64,000 nt of DNA from Castor canadensis (Eukaryota; Chordata; Mammalia; Rodentia; Castoridae), in assembly GCF_047511655.1 (NCBI RefSeq), contig NC_133392.1:26240001-26304000 (forward strand). Reading direction: 5' to 3'. Under the pieces are notes generated by a model. It saw only the letters and a list, made by a program, of their open reading frames with translations. It made no database searches and had not been told where the DNA came from. Position numbers and translations under genes: made by a program. This document shows positions 12,501 to 22,868 of this stretch, piece after piece (position 1 is the first letter of the stretch; each line of letters begins with the position of its first letter).

Positions 12501-15500
12501 GATTGACTCACATTTAGGCCCCCAAACCAATTTCCTCCCACCTCTCACACTCAGTCTGACCCAGGACAGCTCAGTTTTGATGGCAGGATGAGGACATGCT
12601 GAGTTTCAGAAGATGAGAAAAGTTCAGAAGAGGAAGGGGATATGAGAATGTTGACCTTTGGTTTCTGTTTCTTGAGCTTTTCCTATGGCCCTCACTAAAC
12701 CAGCAGTTTTACGCATTATCTCAGTAATCCTCTAAAAGAGCCTTTCCTTAGTTCTGTTTACAGATGAGGAAACTGAGGCTCAGAGTGGGCAAGGGCCTCC
12801 CCCACAGCCAAACAGCTGGTGAATTGCTAAGACTGGAATCTTCCTCCCACACCACAGCTCTTCCCTCTCTCTCTTCCTCCCTTTTTTCTTTTTTATTGCT
12901 TTGTTTTAACCCTTTTGTATGAGAGGGATATCAGTAAGTAGACACAAAGCTTATTTTAGCCAGAGTAGAGGCCAGCTGAAGCTAGAATCCACCAGAGTAA
13001 GTTGTCCATTGGATTTGCTGTTGGATACCAGGTCCCCGCCAGCGTCTGGCACCCAGTAGACGCACAGCAAATGACTGTAAAATGAATGAATAAAGGCTCA
13101 CAAATTATGGGCTGAGGCCATGTTTCTAGCATCCTTGAATAGCACGGTTCAAGGTTGTTTGCCAGTGTCTAAAAGGCATTTAGAACCTCCAGTGTGTTCT
13201 ATTTGCCCACAGAGACAGAGGGTCCTGAGTTTTATTCAGGGCTTGCCTGATTTGGGCACCATCAGAATGATCCACCCAAGACTTCTCACCCAACCTCACT
13301 GCCCCCTCACATTCCCTCCTTACCCCCAGAGTGGTTGGCTACTTTGCCCAATCTCTGCTGCCATCCTCCTGCCTGTAGCCCCCTGCCTTCAGACTGAGGA
13401 TGGTAGCTGTCCTCTCCCCCTGGGCACTGCTTTGTTAAAGTGATTCTTTGCCTTTTAATTTTCATTTTAGGACCCAGCTACTGATCCTCTGAGAGATGTT
13501 AAGGGCAGACAATGCTATGTTAATCACAAGCCTCCGGAGAGCGCAGACCAGTCTCGGGGAACCCTGAGTATCATCAGAGGCTCCTAGGGAGGGTGGCCTC
13601 TTGGGGATGTACCCTGAGATGTGAAAGATAGGCACCTGCCAGGCCAGCTGGTGTCAGTGTCCACATGTACCTCCTGGGGCCCTAGTAGGCACCAGTCCTT
13701 GGCTTTGTTACATCCTGATTAGCTGGGGTTTTCTCACTCTATTCTCTCTTTGCCTCAGGGGTTCCAACTGCCAAAGCCACCGGAGCCCCCTTCTGTTGAG
13801 GTGGAGTACTACACCATTGCCGAGTTCCAGTCATGCATTTCTGATGGGATCAGCTTCCGGGGTGGACAGAAGGCAGAGGTAAGCCTGGGACAGAGAGGCT
13901 GAGGGCTTTACTCATTGTTGTCAAGGGCCTGAAATTCCCATTTTAGGTCTTGCTTTTATTGAGTTTACTATTGGATATCAGTGCTTCAGACCAGTGTCTG
14001 GCACCCAGGAGACACACAGCAAATGGCTGTAAAATTAATGAATGAAGACTCACAAATTACGGGCAGGAAAGGTTCAGAAACAAACCCCACAGCATTGGGC
14101 CTTTGCCTAAAGCCACAGTCAGGACTGGAACCCAGGACTTAGGCATCCACCTTGCACTTGCCAACAGTTTTTGCTGCAGAGTGACATTTCCCAAACGTGT
14201 ATAGGTGCTGGGAATAGAATGCCTCCAAACAAAGGGCTGCTGTGAGCATATGAGCCTGGAGGACAGTGAGTGAAATAAAATCTCACCTGTTTTGTTGTTT
14301 TGATTGCAAGGCCCCTTGGAGTCAAGGGTAGGGACTGCACCAACAGTCTCCACAAGGGGGCAGCCTAACCTGCATTGCTGAGGCCTCTCCCAGGAGCACT
14401 ACAGGAACCAGGATCCCCCTGAACTCACATCATGAAGTGCTATTATTGGGAATATGTAGCCCAGGGAGAGTGAGATACTGGGGACTGTAGGCTGGGCACA
14501 TCCACACCACAGGATCTTTGGGCTTGGCCCCTCACTCCCAGGCTTTGAGTATGTCTCTCTGCAAATCCTACATATACTGTTTTTTTCCCTATACATGCAC
14601 ATCCATGATAAAATTAACTTATAAATTAGGTACCATAAGATTAGCAATGACAACTAATAGTAAAGTCGAACAATTATAACAATAAACTGTAATAAAGTTA
14701 TTTAAAACTTAGGAATTATTTATTTCAACAAGTTTTCATTTAATATTTTTGATATTTTTGGACTGCAACTGACCTTGGGTGACTGGAGTTTAATCCAAGT
14801 AAACATTCATGTTGGGGACACCACCTCTTCAGTAGGCAGAGTCTACTGAATTTAGTTCAGTAGACATATATTACTTGAATTTAGTTCCATGATTACACAG
14901 AGCCACACAAGTGAAATGACCAAGCCACAGATCTTCTCTGCCACCTGGAATGCCATGCTTAGCCCCAGTAAAACACAAAATGCAGGAGTCCCCCTTATCT
15001 AAGGGTTTGCTTCGTGTGGTTTCAGTCACCCAAGGTCAGTTGCAGTCCAAAAATATTAAATGGGGGAGAGACTGCAGAGGCCTGTTTTCAAGAAGACCTT
15101 GCTGTGACATTCTTCTGCCTCCATCCCTTCTTTTTGCCATTGCACAGTGCCAGTAATTTCATATTTCCCTTCCCCAGGGGTTTTCCCAGGGACCTCTTCC
15201 TCCAGGAATATCCCAAATTATCTTCCTTTGATATTCCTCAGTCAAAATGAACCCCAGCACAACGAGCCACCATACTTCTGGTCATTAGCCCATCTTAGAA
15301 GTTAAGCAGGAATCTCCTTGGACTAGTTTATACTAATCTGGGAACGACTGAAAGCCCTCAGCCTTCCTATAGGAAACCATTTGACCCAAAGAGATCTTTT
15401 CAACTAATGAGATTCCAGGCAGTGGATGCTGGGGAGACACCCTGCCCATAGGGTAGGTCTAGGGACTGTATCCCCCAGTTCAGTTCATCTGCATCTCCCC

Positions 15501-17876
15501 ATTCTTACCTGAGACACCCTTTTGAGGGTTATTGGGAGGTGGGAGGAGTATGGAGCAGCAGAACGGTGGGTCCTTGGTGAGTTGGGTTTTTTAGGGGCTG
15601 GAAACAGTGCAGGGGCTTTGGGGAGGAGGGATGGGCTTTGTAAAGAAGACTTCTTGCCCAGGTTGTTGGCAAAGACTTGGAAAACCAGGGAGAGGTTCTT
15701 GGAGAGCAGGAGGCCACCAACCAAGAGATGCTAGACACCTGGGTTTCAATTTTGATTGGTCTTTTACTACATTGGGTCTTGGGCTACTTATTCACAGACT
15801 CAGTTTGCTGGTCTGCAAAATAGAGATAATGTAGCCCAAGTATGAAGTTCTAGCCTGGGACGTTGTCCAGAGACCCCACTTTCCTGTCTACCCTCTTTCC
15901 CCCAGGTCATCGATAAGAACTCTGGAGGCTGGTGGTATGTGCAGATCGGTGAGAAGGAGGGCTGGGCCCCTGCATCCTACATTGATAAACGCAAGAAGCC
16001 TAACCTGAGCCGCCGCACCAGCACACTGACCCGGCCCAAGGTGCCCCCGCCTGCACCCCCCAGCAAACCCAAGGAGGCCGAGGAGGGTCCTGTAAGTGCC
16101 AGTGAAAACCAGGCCTCCCCACTGAAGCTCAAGTACGAAGAGCCTGAGTATGACATCCCTGCCTTCGGCTTTGACTCTGAACCAGAGCTGAGTGAGGAGA
16201 CTACAGAGGACAAAGGCTCTGGGGACAGGAGGCCTGCCCAGCCCCGCAGGCCCTCGCCTGCCTCATCCCTGCAGCGGGCCCACTTCAAGGTGGGGGAGTC
16301 TTCTGAGGATGTGGCCCTGGAAGAGGAGACCATCTATGAGAATGAGGGCTTCAGACCATGTGCAGAGGATGCCCTGTCAGCCAGAGGCTCCTCCGGGGAC
16401 AGCGACTCCCCAGGAGGATCCTCTCTGTCCCTTGCCAGAAAAAACTCCCCTAAACCCAGCTCCCCCAAGTCATCATCACTCCTCAAGCTCAAAGCAGAGA
16501 AGAATGCCCAGGCAGAACTAGGGAAGAACCACTCCTCAGCCTCCTTTTCCTCATCCATCACCATCAACACCACCTGCTCCTCTTCGTCCTCCTCCTCGTC
16601 CTCCTCCCTGTCCAAGAACAGTGGTGACCTGAAGCCCCGCTCAGCCTCAGACGCAGGCATCCGGGGCACTCCCAAGGTTGGGGCCAAGAAGGATGCAGAT
16701 GTGAAGACTGGGCTGACTTCCTGTGTTCGGACCAAGCCATCGGTCCGGCCCAAGCCATTCCTGAACCGAGCTGAATCACAGAGCCAAGAGAAGATGGATA
16801 TCAGCACTTTACGGCGCCAGCTGAGACCTACAGGCCAGCTCCGGGGAGGCCTTAAGGGCTCTAAGAGTGAGGATTCAGAACTGCCCCCGCACACAGCCTC
16901 CGAGGGGTCCCATGAGGAGACCAGGAGGGGCTCAGCCGATGTCATCACCCTCCCAGCCGCCACTCCCCCCTGTCCTCCTAAGAAGGAGTGGGAAGGACAG
17001 GCTACCTCCTATGTGACGTGTAGCGCCTATCAGAAGGTCCAGGACTCAGAGATCAGCTTCCCTGCGGGTGTAGAAGTACAGGTGTTAGAGAAGTTGGAAA
17101 GCGGGTGGTGGTATGTGAGGTTTGGGGAGCTGGAGGGCTGGGCCCCTTCCCACTATTTGGTGCCTGATGAGAGCCAGCAACCCAACCCCTGTGGCAAAGA
17201 GGTAGAGGCAGGAAAAAGCAAGCAGAATGAGGGCAAGTCAGACAGCCTGGAAAAGATAGAGAAGCGGGTGCAAGCACTGAACACCGTGAACCAAAGTAAG
17301 AGGGCCACACCGCCCATCCCCTCCAAGCCCCCTGGGGGCTTCAGCAAAACGTCAGGCACCACAGCAGCAGTGAAGATGAGGAATGGAGTGCGGCAGGTGG
17401 CAGTCAGGCCCCAGTCTGTGTTCGTGTCCCCGCCACCCAAGGACAACAACCTGTCCTGTGCCCTGCGGAGGAACGAGTCACTCACAGCCACCGACAACCT
17501 CCGAGGTGTCCGCCGGAACTCCTCTTTTAGCACTGCACGCTCGGTGGCCACAGAGGCCAAGGGCCGCCTAGCAGAGCGAGCCACCAGCCAGGGCTCAGAT
17601 TCACCCCTGCTGCCCACTCAGCGCAATGGTATTCCTGTGTCCCCCGTGCGCCCCAAGCCCATTGAGAAATCCCAGTTCATCCACAATAACCTCAAAGATG
17701 TGTACGTCTCTATAGCGGACTACGAGGGGGATGAAGAGACAGCAGGCTTCCAGGAGGGGGTATCCATGGAGGTGCTGGAGAGGAACCCCAATGGCTGGTG
17801 GTACTGCCAGATCCTGGACGAGGTGAAGCCCTTCAAAGGCTGGGTGCCCTCCAACTACCTTGAAAAGAAGAACTAA
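3413..17876 (+). CDS. SH3PXD2A: SH3PXD2A (TKS5/FISH), 3' part: SH3 domains 2-5, five exons, 5'-partial
   Basis: This is an adaptor scaffold that organises podosomes and invadopodia. The family has an N-terminal PX domain binding phosphoinositides, then five SH3 domains, and is a Src substrate. Seen here: exons 3413-3530, 9322-9659, 11111-11160, 13759-13878 and 15906-17876 join in frame to about 864 residues. SH3-2 is at fragment residues 1-60, SH3-3 at 183-239, SH3-4 at 575-633 and SH3-5 at 806-864, each with the paired-Trp GWWY motif and the Pro/Tyr ending ([18 protein letters not shown]). Tyr motifs EEPEYDIP and EETIYENEG, a poly-Ser run and PxxP stretches lie between SH3-3 and SH3-4. The protein ends in LEKKN, as I recall for human TKS5. 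The length fits the 1133-residue form, so about 270 N-terminal residues (PX, SH3-1) lie left of the window. All frames are intact. Family identity is near certain. Confidence 0.97.
4923..4990 (+). mobile_element. Short L1 3'-end fragment in the opposite (plus) orientation
   Basis: GGAGAAATGACCCAAACATTGTATGCACATATGAATAAAAG is the near-exact reverse complement of the 3'UTR end of the L1 at 5145-5190. It is followed by an A-rich stretch. It therefore faces the larger L1, tail to tail, with about 140 bp of A/T-rich sequence between. Confidence 0.8.
5130..7017 (-). mobile_element. 5'-truncated L1 LINE (end of ORF2 and 3'UTR), minus strand
   Basis: Read on the minus strand, 7016 to about 5632 gives broken frames typical of the C-terminal part of L1 ORF2: segments such as [16 protein letters not shown], then PTEWEKIFA, then NNRCWRGC and [16 protein letters not shown], then IYPKDC. 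They occur in the expected ORF2 order but are split between frames, so it is inactive. Below about 5630 comes a 3'UTR-like part rich in C/T on the plus strand (GGTCATTTCTCCCCCCTGCCCCCACCCCC) and a T-rich end near 5135, the reversed poly(A). The 5' end stops at about 7017, a typical 5' truncation. A second copy of its 3' end is at 32158-32260. Confidence 0.93.
8091..8283 (+). mobile_element. Composite B1+ID-type SINE
   Basis: The left half is B1-like (GTGGCTCACGCTTGTAATCC), the right half ID-like (GGCCCTGAGTTCAAATCCCAGTACCAC), and it ends in an A-run. It is one of the complete copies that define the rodent SINE of this window. Confidence 0.9.
9322..9659 (+). CDS. SH3PXD2A: SH3PXD2A exon: end of SH3-2 and linker
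   Basis: The acceptor TCCTCCCACAG ends at 9321 and the donor GTAAGC starts at 9660. The exon completes the split Arg and encodes [13 protein letters not shown] (the last SH3-2 strand), then a basic and then acidic linker ending in APQRAQI plus a split Ser (A|GC). Length is 338 nt, and its phases match both neighbours. An 81-bp tandem repeat starts 6 nt inside the following intron. Confidence 0.95.
9666..9827 (+). repeat. Exact 81-bp tandem duplication at the 5' end of an SH3PXD2A intron
   Basis: Copy 1 is 9666-9746 and copy 2 is 9747-9827. I see no difference between them. They begin 6 nt after the exon end at 9659. 81 is a multiple of three, so the frame read through from the exon stays open through both copies until TGA at 9848-9850. 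Confidence 0.95.
10661..10873 (+). mobile_element. Composite B1+ID-type SINE, diverged
   Basis: CCAGGCATAGTGTTACATACC starts the B1-like half. GTAGTTCAAGTGGTAGAGTGCTTGCCTAGCAA is the ID-like half, followed by CCCCAGTAC and an A-run. Confidence 0.85.
11111..11160 (+). CDS. SH3PXD2A: SH3PXD2A 50-nt microexon-like exon (Pro/Arg-rich linker)
   Basis: The acceptor TTCTTCTAG ends at 11110 and the donor GTACGT starts at 11161. It encodes the rest of a split Ser, then [16 protein letters not shown], a basic proline-rich segment between SH3-2 and SH3-3. RPPPRR resembles a class of SH3 ligand, so an intramolecular contact is possible (inference). Confidence 0.93.
11795..11985 (+). mobile_element. MIR relic
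   Basis: Recognised from the order: general lead (TTGGAGCTTCAAACTGCC), then CACTTAGCAGAGAGACCCTGAGCAAGTTACCTACCTCC, then CCATAAGATGGGGACAG and AAGGATGAGATGAGG. This is the MIR consensus core and 3' part. Boundaries are approximate. Confidence 0.7.
12655..12850 (-). mobile_element. MIR relic
   Basis: The stretch TTACAGATGAGGAAACTGAGGCTCAGAG with a following CACAGCCAAACAGCTGG is the hallmark of a MIR read on the strand opposite the SINE sense. Boundaries approximate. Confidence 0.7.
13759..13878 (+). CDS. SH3PXD2A: SH3PXD2A exon: start of SH3-3
   Basis: The acceptor CTTTGCCTCAG ends at 13758 and the donor GTAAGC starts at 13879. The 120-nt, phase-0 exon encodes [12 protein letters not shown], then [12 protein letters not shown], and ends in GGQKAE. 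It joins directly to [12 protein letters not shown] in the last exon. Confidence 0.95.
13879..15905 (+). other. SH3PXD2A intron with inverted Tigger-like fragments
   Basis: Donor GTAAGC, acceptor TTTCCCCCAG. It holds a copy of the 13013-13110 sequence at 13959-14066 and two inverted DNA-transposon-like ends at about 14700-14790 and 14990-15075. 15100-15905 shows nothing recognised. Confidence 0.8.
14752..15056. repeat. 34-bp perfect inverted repeat (Tigger/MER2-like DNA transposon ends)
   Basis: The arms are 14752-14785 and 15023-15056, exact reverse complements, 237 bp apart. Flanks such as CCCCCTTATCTAAGGG...GTTTCAGTCACCCAAGG resemble the terminal region of Tigger-class DNA transposons. 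The ends point towards each other, so they are probably parts of two elements rather than one complete copy. Confidence 0.75.
15906..17876 (+). CDS. SH3PXD2A: SH3PXD2A terminal coding exon: end of SH3-3, Tyr/Ser-rich linker, SH3-4, SH3-5, stop
   Basis: The acceptor TTTCCCCCAG ends at 15905; TAA is at 17874-17876. This single 1971-nt exon carries more than half of the known protein tail. SH3-4 is at 17004-17180 and SH3-5 at 17697-17873. Between them lie proline-rich motifs ([19 protein letters not shown]). A run of Ser codons mixing TCC, TCG and TCT at about 16576-16612 gives SSSSSSSSS. The reading frame is open throughout. Confidence 0.97.
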   Translation, partial: VIDKNSGGWWYVQIGEKEGWAPASYIDKRKKPNLSRRTSTLTRPKVPPPAPPSKPKEAEEGPVSASENQASPLKLKYEEPEYDIPAFGFDSEPELSEETTEDKGSGDRRPAQPRRPSPASSLQRAHFKVGESSEDVALEEETIYENEGFRPCAEDALSARGSSGDSDSPGGSSLSLARKNSPKPSSPKSSSLLKLKAEKNAQAELGKNHSSASFSSSITINTTCSSSSSSSSSSLSKNSGDLKPRSASDAGIRGTPKVGAKKDADVKTGLTSCVRTKPSVRPKPFLNRAESQSQEKMDISTLRRQLRPTGQLRGGLKGSKSEDSELPPHTASEGSHEETRRGSADVITLPAATPPCPPKKEWEGQATSYVTCSAYQKVQDSEISFPAGVEVQVLEKLESGWWYVRFGELEGWAPSHYLVPDESQQPNPCGKEVEAGKSKQNEGKSDSLEKIEKRVQALNTVNQSKRATPPIPSKPPGGFSKTSGTTAAVKMRNGVRQVAVRPQSVFVSPPPKDNNLSCALRRNESLTATDNLRGVRRNSSFSTARSVATEAKGRLAERATSQGSDSPLLPTQRNGIPVSPVRPKPIEKSQFIHNNLKDVYVSIADYEGDEETAGFQEGVSMEVLERNPNGWWYCQILDEVKPFKGWVPSNYLEKKN

Positions 17877-20800
17877 CAGAGGGCCTGGGGTCCTTCCAAC
17901 CTCTGTGTGTCACCACGGCCACCACTGGATGAACAGTGGCATGCACACAAGGGGAAGGACAAAAAGGGAGGGGGTGGGGAAGGACAACATTGAACCATGC
18001 AGAATGTGTGACCTCAAGGATGCCCCCCAGCTGGAAGGGAGGATCTGATAGGGACCCACATTAAGTAGGGAATAACTAGGCAGTCCTGGGCCTGGGACCC
18101 ACGTGTGCACCTTGGTGACTTCACTGATGGACTGTGCACCTTTTGGGACAGGCTATGTGGGAAACCCCAATTGTGCCTTTGCTGCAAATCTGGTAAAGAC
18201 ATGGTCATGGGGGCCTCCAGTGTCCTGCCCCTGCTTGGCCATTGTGGTGGCTGGCTTCCTGCCACCAGAGGTAGCCCTTGTATTGCGCTAATATATGTTT
18301 GTGATTGTGCTGTTTCCAGGAATTGCCACTGCCCGCCACTGGTGGGTGCAGTAGAAGTCACCACGGGCTCAGGGGCTGGGCAGTATCTCATGTGAGCTCA
18401 GTCCTTCCGTGGGCCAGGCCAGTGTCTGTGTCTGGTAGTTAAAGAAAAAGGTAGGTGGTGCCAGCAATTGCCACCTTTGGTCGCTGTCACTGTCCTGGCC
18501 TTGAGAAAAGGGCCCACCCTCCTCAGGGCCCCGTGGAGGACACAGAGTTCACAGAGAGAGTGGGAGACGCCGTTGGGCTCCTCTCGATCTGCACAGGTTA
18601 CTTTAGGTGTTTCTGGGTGGGCGGTTCCTTTGCATGTTTTGATAGAGGTTTATTGGTTTTATATATTAGGCCTTTGGGCTTATTTTTGGAGTTGTTTGGG
18701 GGCCCAAGGTGGTTGGCCTCACATGGGAAAAGGGGTGGTGATGGGTGGGCTTTTCTGTTATATTCCATGGAGGGGTGCTTGTTTTGATTTGTTTTTCACA
18801 TTCTTACCCTTCCATAAGCCAAGTTGTTTCGTTTAGTTTCCACTATGTAGACAGTACCTGAGCATGGCACTTGCCAGAGGGATTGGGGGCTGGATAAGTA
18901 AAACCAGGTCCTGGGCTCAGCCAAACAAAGAAGCTGTTTTGGTTCCTGCCCAACCTTGGTGGGACAGAAACGTCCCTGAGAGAGGAGAGTGTTGTTAGGA
19001 GCAAGACCTCTGGAGAGATGGCAGCTTCCAGGTAGCTGGGGGACCACCACTGTGTATGTTCCCCATCTAGGTAGGCCAAAAGAAAGCCTTACATAGGAAC
19101 TGTCAAGAAACAGCCATGGCCCACATATGGGTCACACTGGAGCAGACATCACCTGCTGCCCCCTTTGGCCTGCTGGCAATGCCACAGGTGCCCGAGAAGA
19201 TGGCAGACCCCAGTGCCAAGAACCGGCCTGGTCCTCCTAAGGGGCCATGCCCCAGTGAAGAGAGAAGTGAGAGAACGAAGTTTCCTGCAGGTCCTCTGTC
19301 AACTTTGGGTTGTGTTTTTCAATGGTTGACATTTCAGAGGGGGCCTTCCAGAAAGAAGCCCAGTTGGCTTCCAAGGACTTACCCCTTGCTGGGAGTGGAT
19401 TTCCGCACGTGCCTTTGATTTCAGAGAGACCAGGCCTTGGAGCCGCTAACACACTGAGCTGCCAGAACCACTGGACTGAGGGTGGCAGCTTTCCACCCAG
19501 GGGCAAGGACCTCCCCAACCCTGACCCTCCCCAAGCAGGCCAGCTGGGACCCCATGTCTCGGTACCTTCAAACCCCCTGTCCCCACCTTCTGGATCTCAG
19601 AGACCTTGCCTGGATCACCAGGCCCCTGTCCCTTGCCCCACACCAATGCCTGGCAGCTATAGCAAACTGCTTGCCTTCTTTGTCAAAGGGCCGTGGTGAG
19701 ATTGGTTTTCTTTTCTTTGTTCATGAGTTTGTTTTAAAATTGAAATTAGTTATTTTCTTCTGCTGGACAGTATTAAATAGAGCAGTATGTTGAATTAATC
19801 TGCTAGATTGCAGTACTAATGGTAGTGGTTTAGTGTCTTCCTATTAATATTATTTGTACTTATTTGAACAATAATGATAAAGAAGTGGTTCATTATTTTT
19901 AATTAATGCACTTTAAATAAGGTAGAATGCAAAGAAACCCAGAGAGCAAAGTGCATTCCTTAAAGATGCAGTATATACTTTTCTCATTTTTTAAACAGCA
20001 CATATTTATTAAAAGATGAAAAAGTAATTTATGATTATTTAAAATAAAATTTAAAAGTAGAGTGACTGTCAGGTGAAAGGACCTTCCACATAGCTGCCTT
20101 CCAGGGGGAGGGCCCAAGGCCTAGCTCCTCAGATACCTGCACTGAGCCAGTTCTACCACTAGTGTGCCGGCCAGGCCAGGAGGGACAGCAGCACAGCTGC
20201 CAAGCACAGAGCATCTCAATTGGACTGGACCACAGTGCTCCCCAGAGCCTACCCTTCCCACCCTTCCTGACCATCTGCACTGCCCCTACTGTAGGTGGTT
20301 CTCTGCCACCTACATTCTCCCAAGCCCCCAAGGACCCCCTCTTCCTCATTCCCAGGGCTCTGAAAGCCATAGTGTAATTAAAAGGCAGGACTGGAAGGGA
20401 CCATGGAGGTCACTCCATCCCATCCCTTACTGTTACTTCAGCCCAAGAACAGGAAAATGACTTTCCCCAAATCACCCAGCTAGTTAATGGCAGTTCTTCC
20501 CCCTCCCCCATATCAATCTGTACTCCTCCCCAGCCCCATTGTAGTTTAGCGTGGTCATCATGTTTACATTGAGACAGCCAGCCCCAAGGATGGTGGGAGT
20601 TGCTCAGGCATCTGGGGGAAATGGGGAAGGCTGCCACCTGGTGACAGCACATAGCTTTGGGCAGTGAACAGGAACCGCCATGCCCCAGTCTTCACTCTCA
20701 CCTCCTCACCACCAACTCCTGACTCAGCACAGTACAGACCCTGCAAACCCAACGAATATTAATACTTGAAATAAGGGTGCATGCCAGGGGGTGCCAGGCC

Positions 20801-22814
20801 TTGTGCCTCTGGACTTCTAACCCTGCCCAGGCAAGAGGGCCTTTCCCGAGAGCTACTGAGCTTTGTCATATTAGAGGTACTGCCGGCAGCAGGGGAGGAG
20901 AGGGGCCTGGGCTCTGACCCACCTGGAGGAAAACCAGATCAGACTAAAAGGAGAAAAAAATGAAATGTCAGCAGCATCCAAACCTAGTTTTCCATTAGTT
21001 GTGATTGAAAATGTGAAAGGACATCGTATGGCTGTATACTGCAACTTTAATCATAATGAGCCCTTCTGAGGTCATTATTGAGGTTTATATAATGCCTGAA
21101 GATGCATCGTGTGGTGCTTTGTTTATCTTTCAGTAAAGACCTTTTTCTTTTATTACAAGGAGGGAAAATGTCTTCATCTCTCTCCCATCTCATCCTCCTT
21201 TGTCACGGCAGGCCTGGCTACCTGGTTCCCCATGTTAATCCCTCTAGGCCATGGGGTCTTGGGGTTAACAACAGGGTGTTGGAAGGGGGCACCAGGCCTC
21301 AGCCTGTTCACCCCCAGCCTGGCCTCAAGGGTTTCTCTCCCTCCCTCCTTGATTCTCCCTTTGGACGAAGGCATTATATAGAATCATTGTAATCACTTTC
21401 AGATGTTAGAGCAGCATATTTTACTGGCATTTATATCCATCGCTTTCCTCAGCAAGGCATGTTACTTCTTTTATCATCTAAGGAGAAAAAGACAAGGGAA
21501 TTTTGGTCAAGCATTATTTTCATATTACTAGTACTTGCAGAGTAGGTGTAGAACTATTTAAGTTTAGACTTTGGTTTGGTAGTTCGTTTTGTTTTTAAGG
21601 GGCAAGGAAAGATGAAATAACCCCTATTTTTCTGTTTTTTGTATTTAACTAATATATTATTTCTTTAAGGTTACTCACTTCCCCTACTCCCTCCAATACT
21701 TTGCATTCTCAATGGAAAATGGAAACAACCTGAAACAGGAAACGTGCAATATTACCAAAAGGGATGCCAGGGCACTGGGGAGACAGACCTCCAAGGCCCA
21801 GTCTGCAGAAAGCACGAGGGGGCTGCTGGAAGGAATCGGAACTGTGGGACACACGAGTGGGCGGGAGGGCTTTGATCTTTCAGCTCTCTTTCCCTCTCTT
21901 TCTGGCAAGACAGTACGAGTTGCCCCCAGAGGGTAGCCTCTTTTTATATTGAGTGTTGTCCGAGCAGGAGAAGGGGATTCAGGGAGGTGGCATGGGGCTC
22001 TTGACCTCCTGAGCCCAGTCCTCAGAGCAGAGTGAGGACATCCAGGAGCTGTTCCTTGTTTTCATTTCCGTTGTTTTGCAGCCAGCTGCTCAGAGAGACC
22101 TGTCCTAAAAATAACTCCCAGCAGCCCTCTTTCACCCCAGGCTCCTGTTGTTTGGGCTATGATCCTTTCTGATGTGTGTTTGAGTCTTTCAAAAACTATA
22201 GAACCTCAGTTCAATTTATGGGCAGGAACCCTAGATGTAACCAAACTGTTTGGAGAGCATAGGTGCCTTGGACCCTACACACCCAGTGATACAATTCCCA
22301 CAGCTCTGCAGCAGGGCCTGGGCTGAGCCTGGACCACCATTCATCTCAATGACGGAGGCAAGCCCTGCCTCAGTTCCACACCCAGACAGTTCACAGGAGT
22401 CCTGGGAGAAGACCTTGAGAGGTCTGTTCAGCTCTTTGCAGACAGAACGCCCCATGACAAGTATCAAGCCAGCCTTCATCCTAGGCACTGGCAGAGAAAG
22501 TAGCAGGATGAGAAGTCTCCTCTGGTGGTCTCAGCCCCTGGAGCTCTGCCCCCCAGGGCAGCAGGCATGTCCTTGCCTGGCTCATCCCCTCCACCTCCAG
22601 TACTGTACGCTTGCTGCTCCAATCCACATTTGGTGAATTTCTGTACAGATACGTATCTCTGGGCCCAGAGTGGGACTGGGGCCCTGTGTGGATCTCTCCC
22701 TTGGAATAGATACATCCACATATCCAAACTTCAGGAATCTCCATGCAAGCTCTTGGGAAAGAGAACAGTCCACATTACTAAAGAATTTAAGATTCCCTCA
22801 CTTTTTTGAGGGCT

Positions 22815-22815
<1 letters not shown>

Positions 22816-22866
<51 letters not shown>

Positions 22867-22868
22867 GC
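22816..22868 (+). repeat. (TG)n microsatellite inside the SH3PXD2A 3'UTR
   Basis: This is a run of GT dinucleotides with two TTT interruptions, ending in GTGCGCGTATG. In the transcript it is a GU repeat, a known class of binding site for TDP-43 and CELF proteins (established knowledge). Function here is not shown. Confidence 0.95.

Larger units (their letters stand above)
11161..13758 (+). other. SH3PXD2A intron with MIR and L2-like relics
   Basis: Donor GTACGT, acceptor TTTGCCTCAG. MIR-like sequence lies at about 11795-11985 and 12655-12850, and an L2-3'-end-like stretch at 13013-13110. A possible extra exon at 13471 was examined and not accepted. No other gene was seen. Confidence 0.8.

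Noticed and set aside
13471..13589. Possible extra SH3PXD2A exon after TTTTCATTTTAG (open frame starting [12 protein letters not shown])
   Set aside because: No in-phase donor. The frame hits TAG at the end of the open stretch, and the nearest GT sites give lengths not divisible by three. Without it the SH3-2 to SH3-3 spacing already matches the family.
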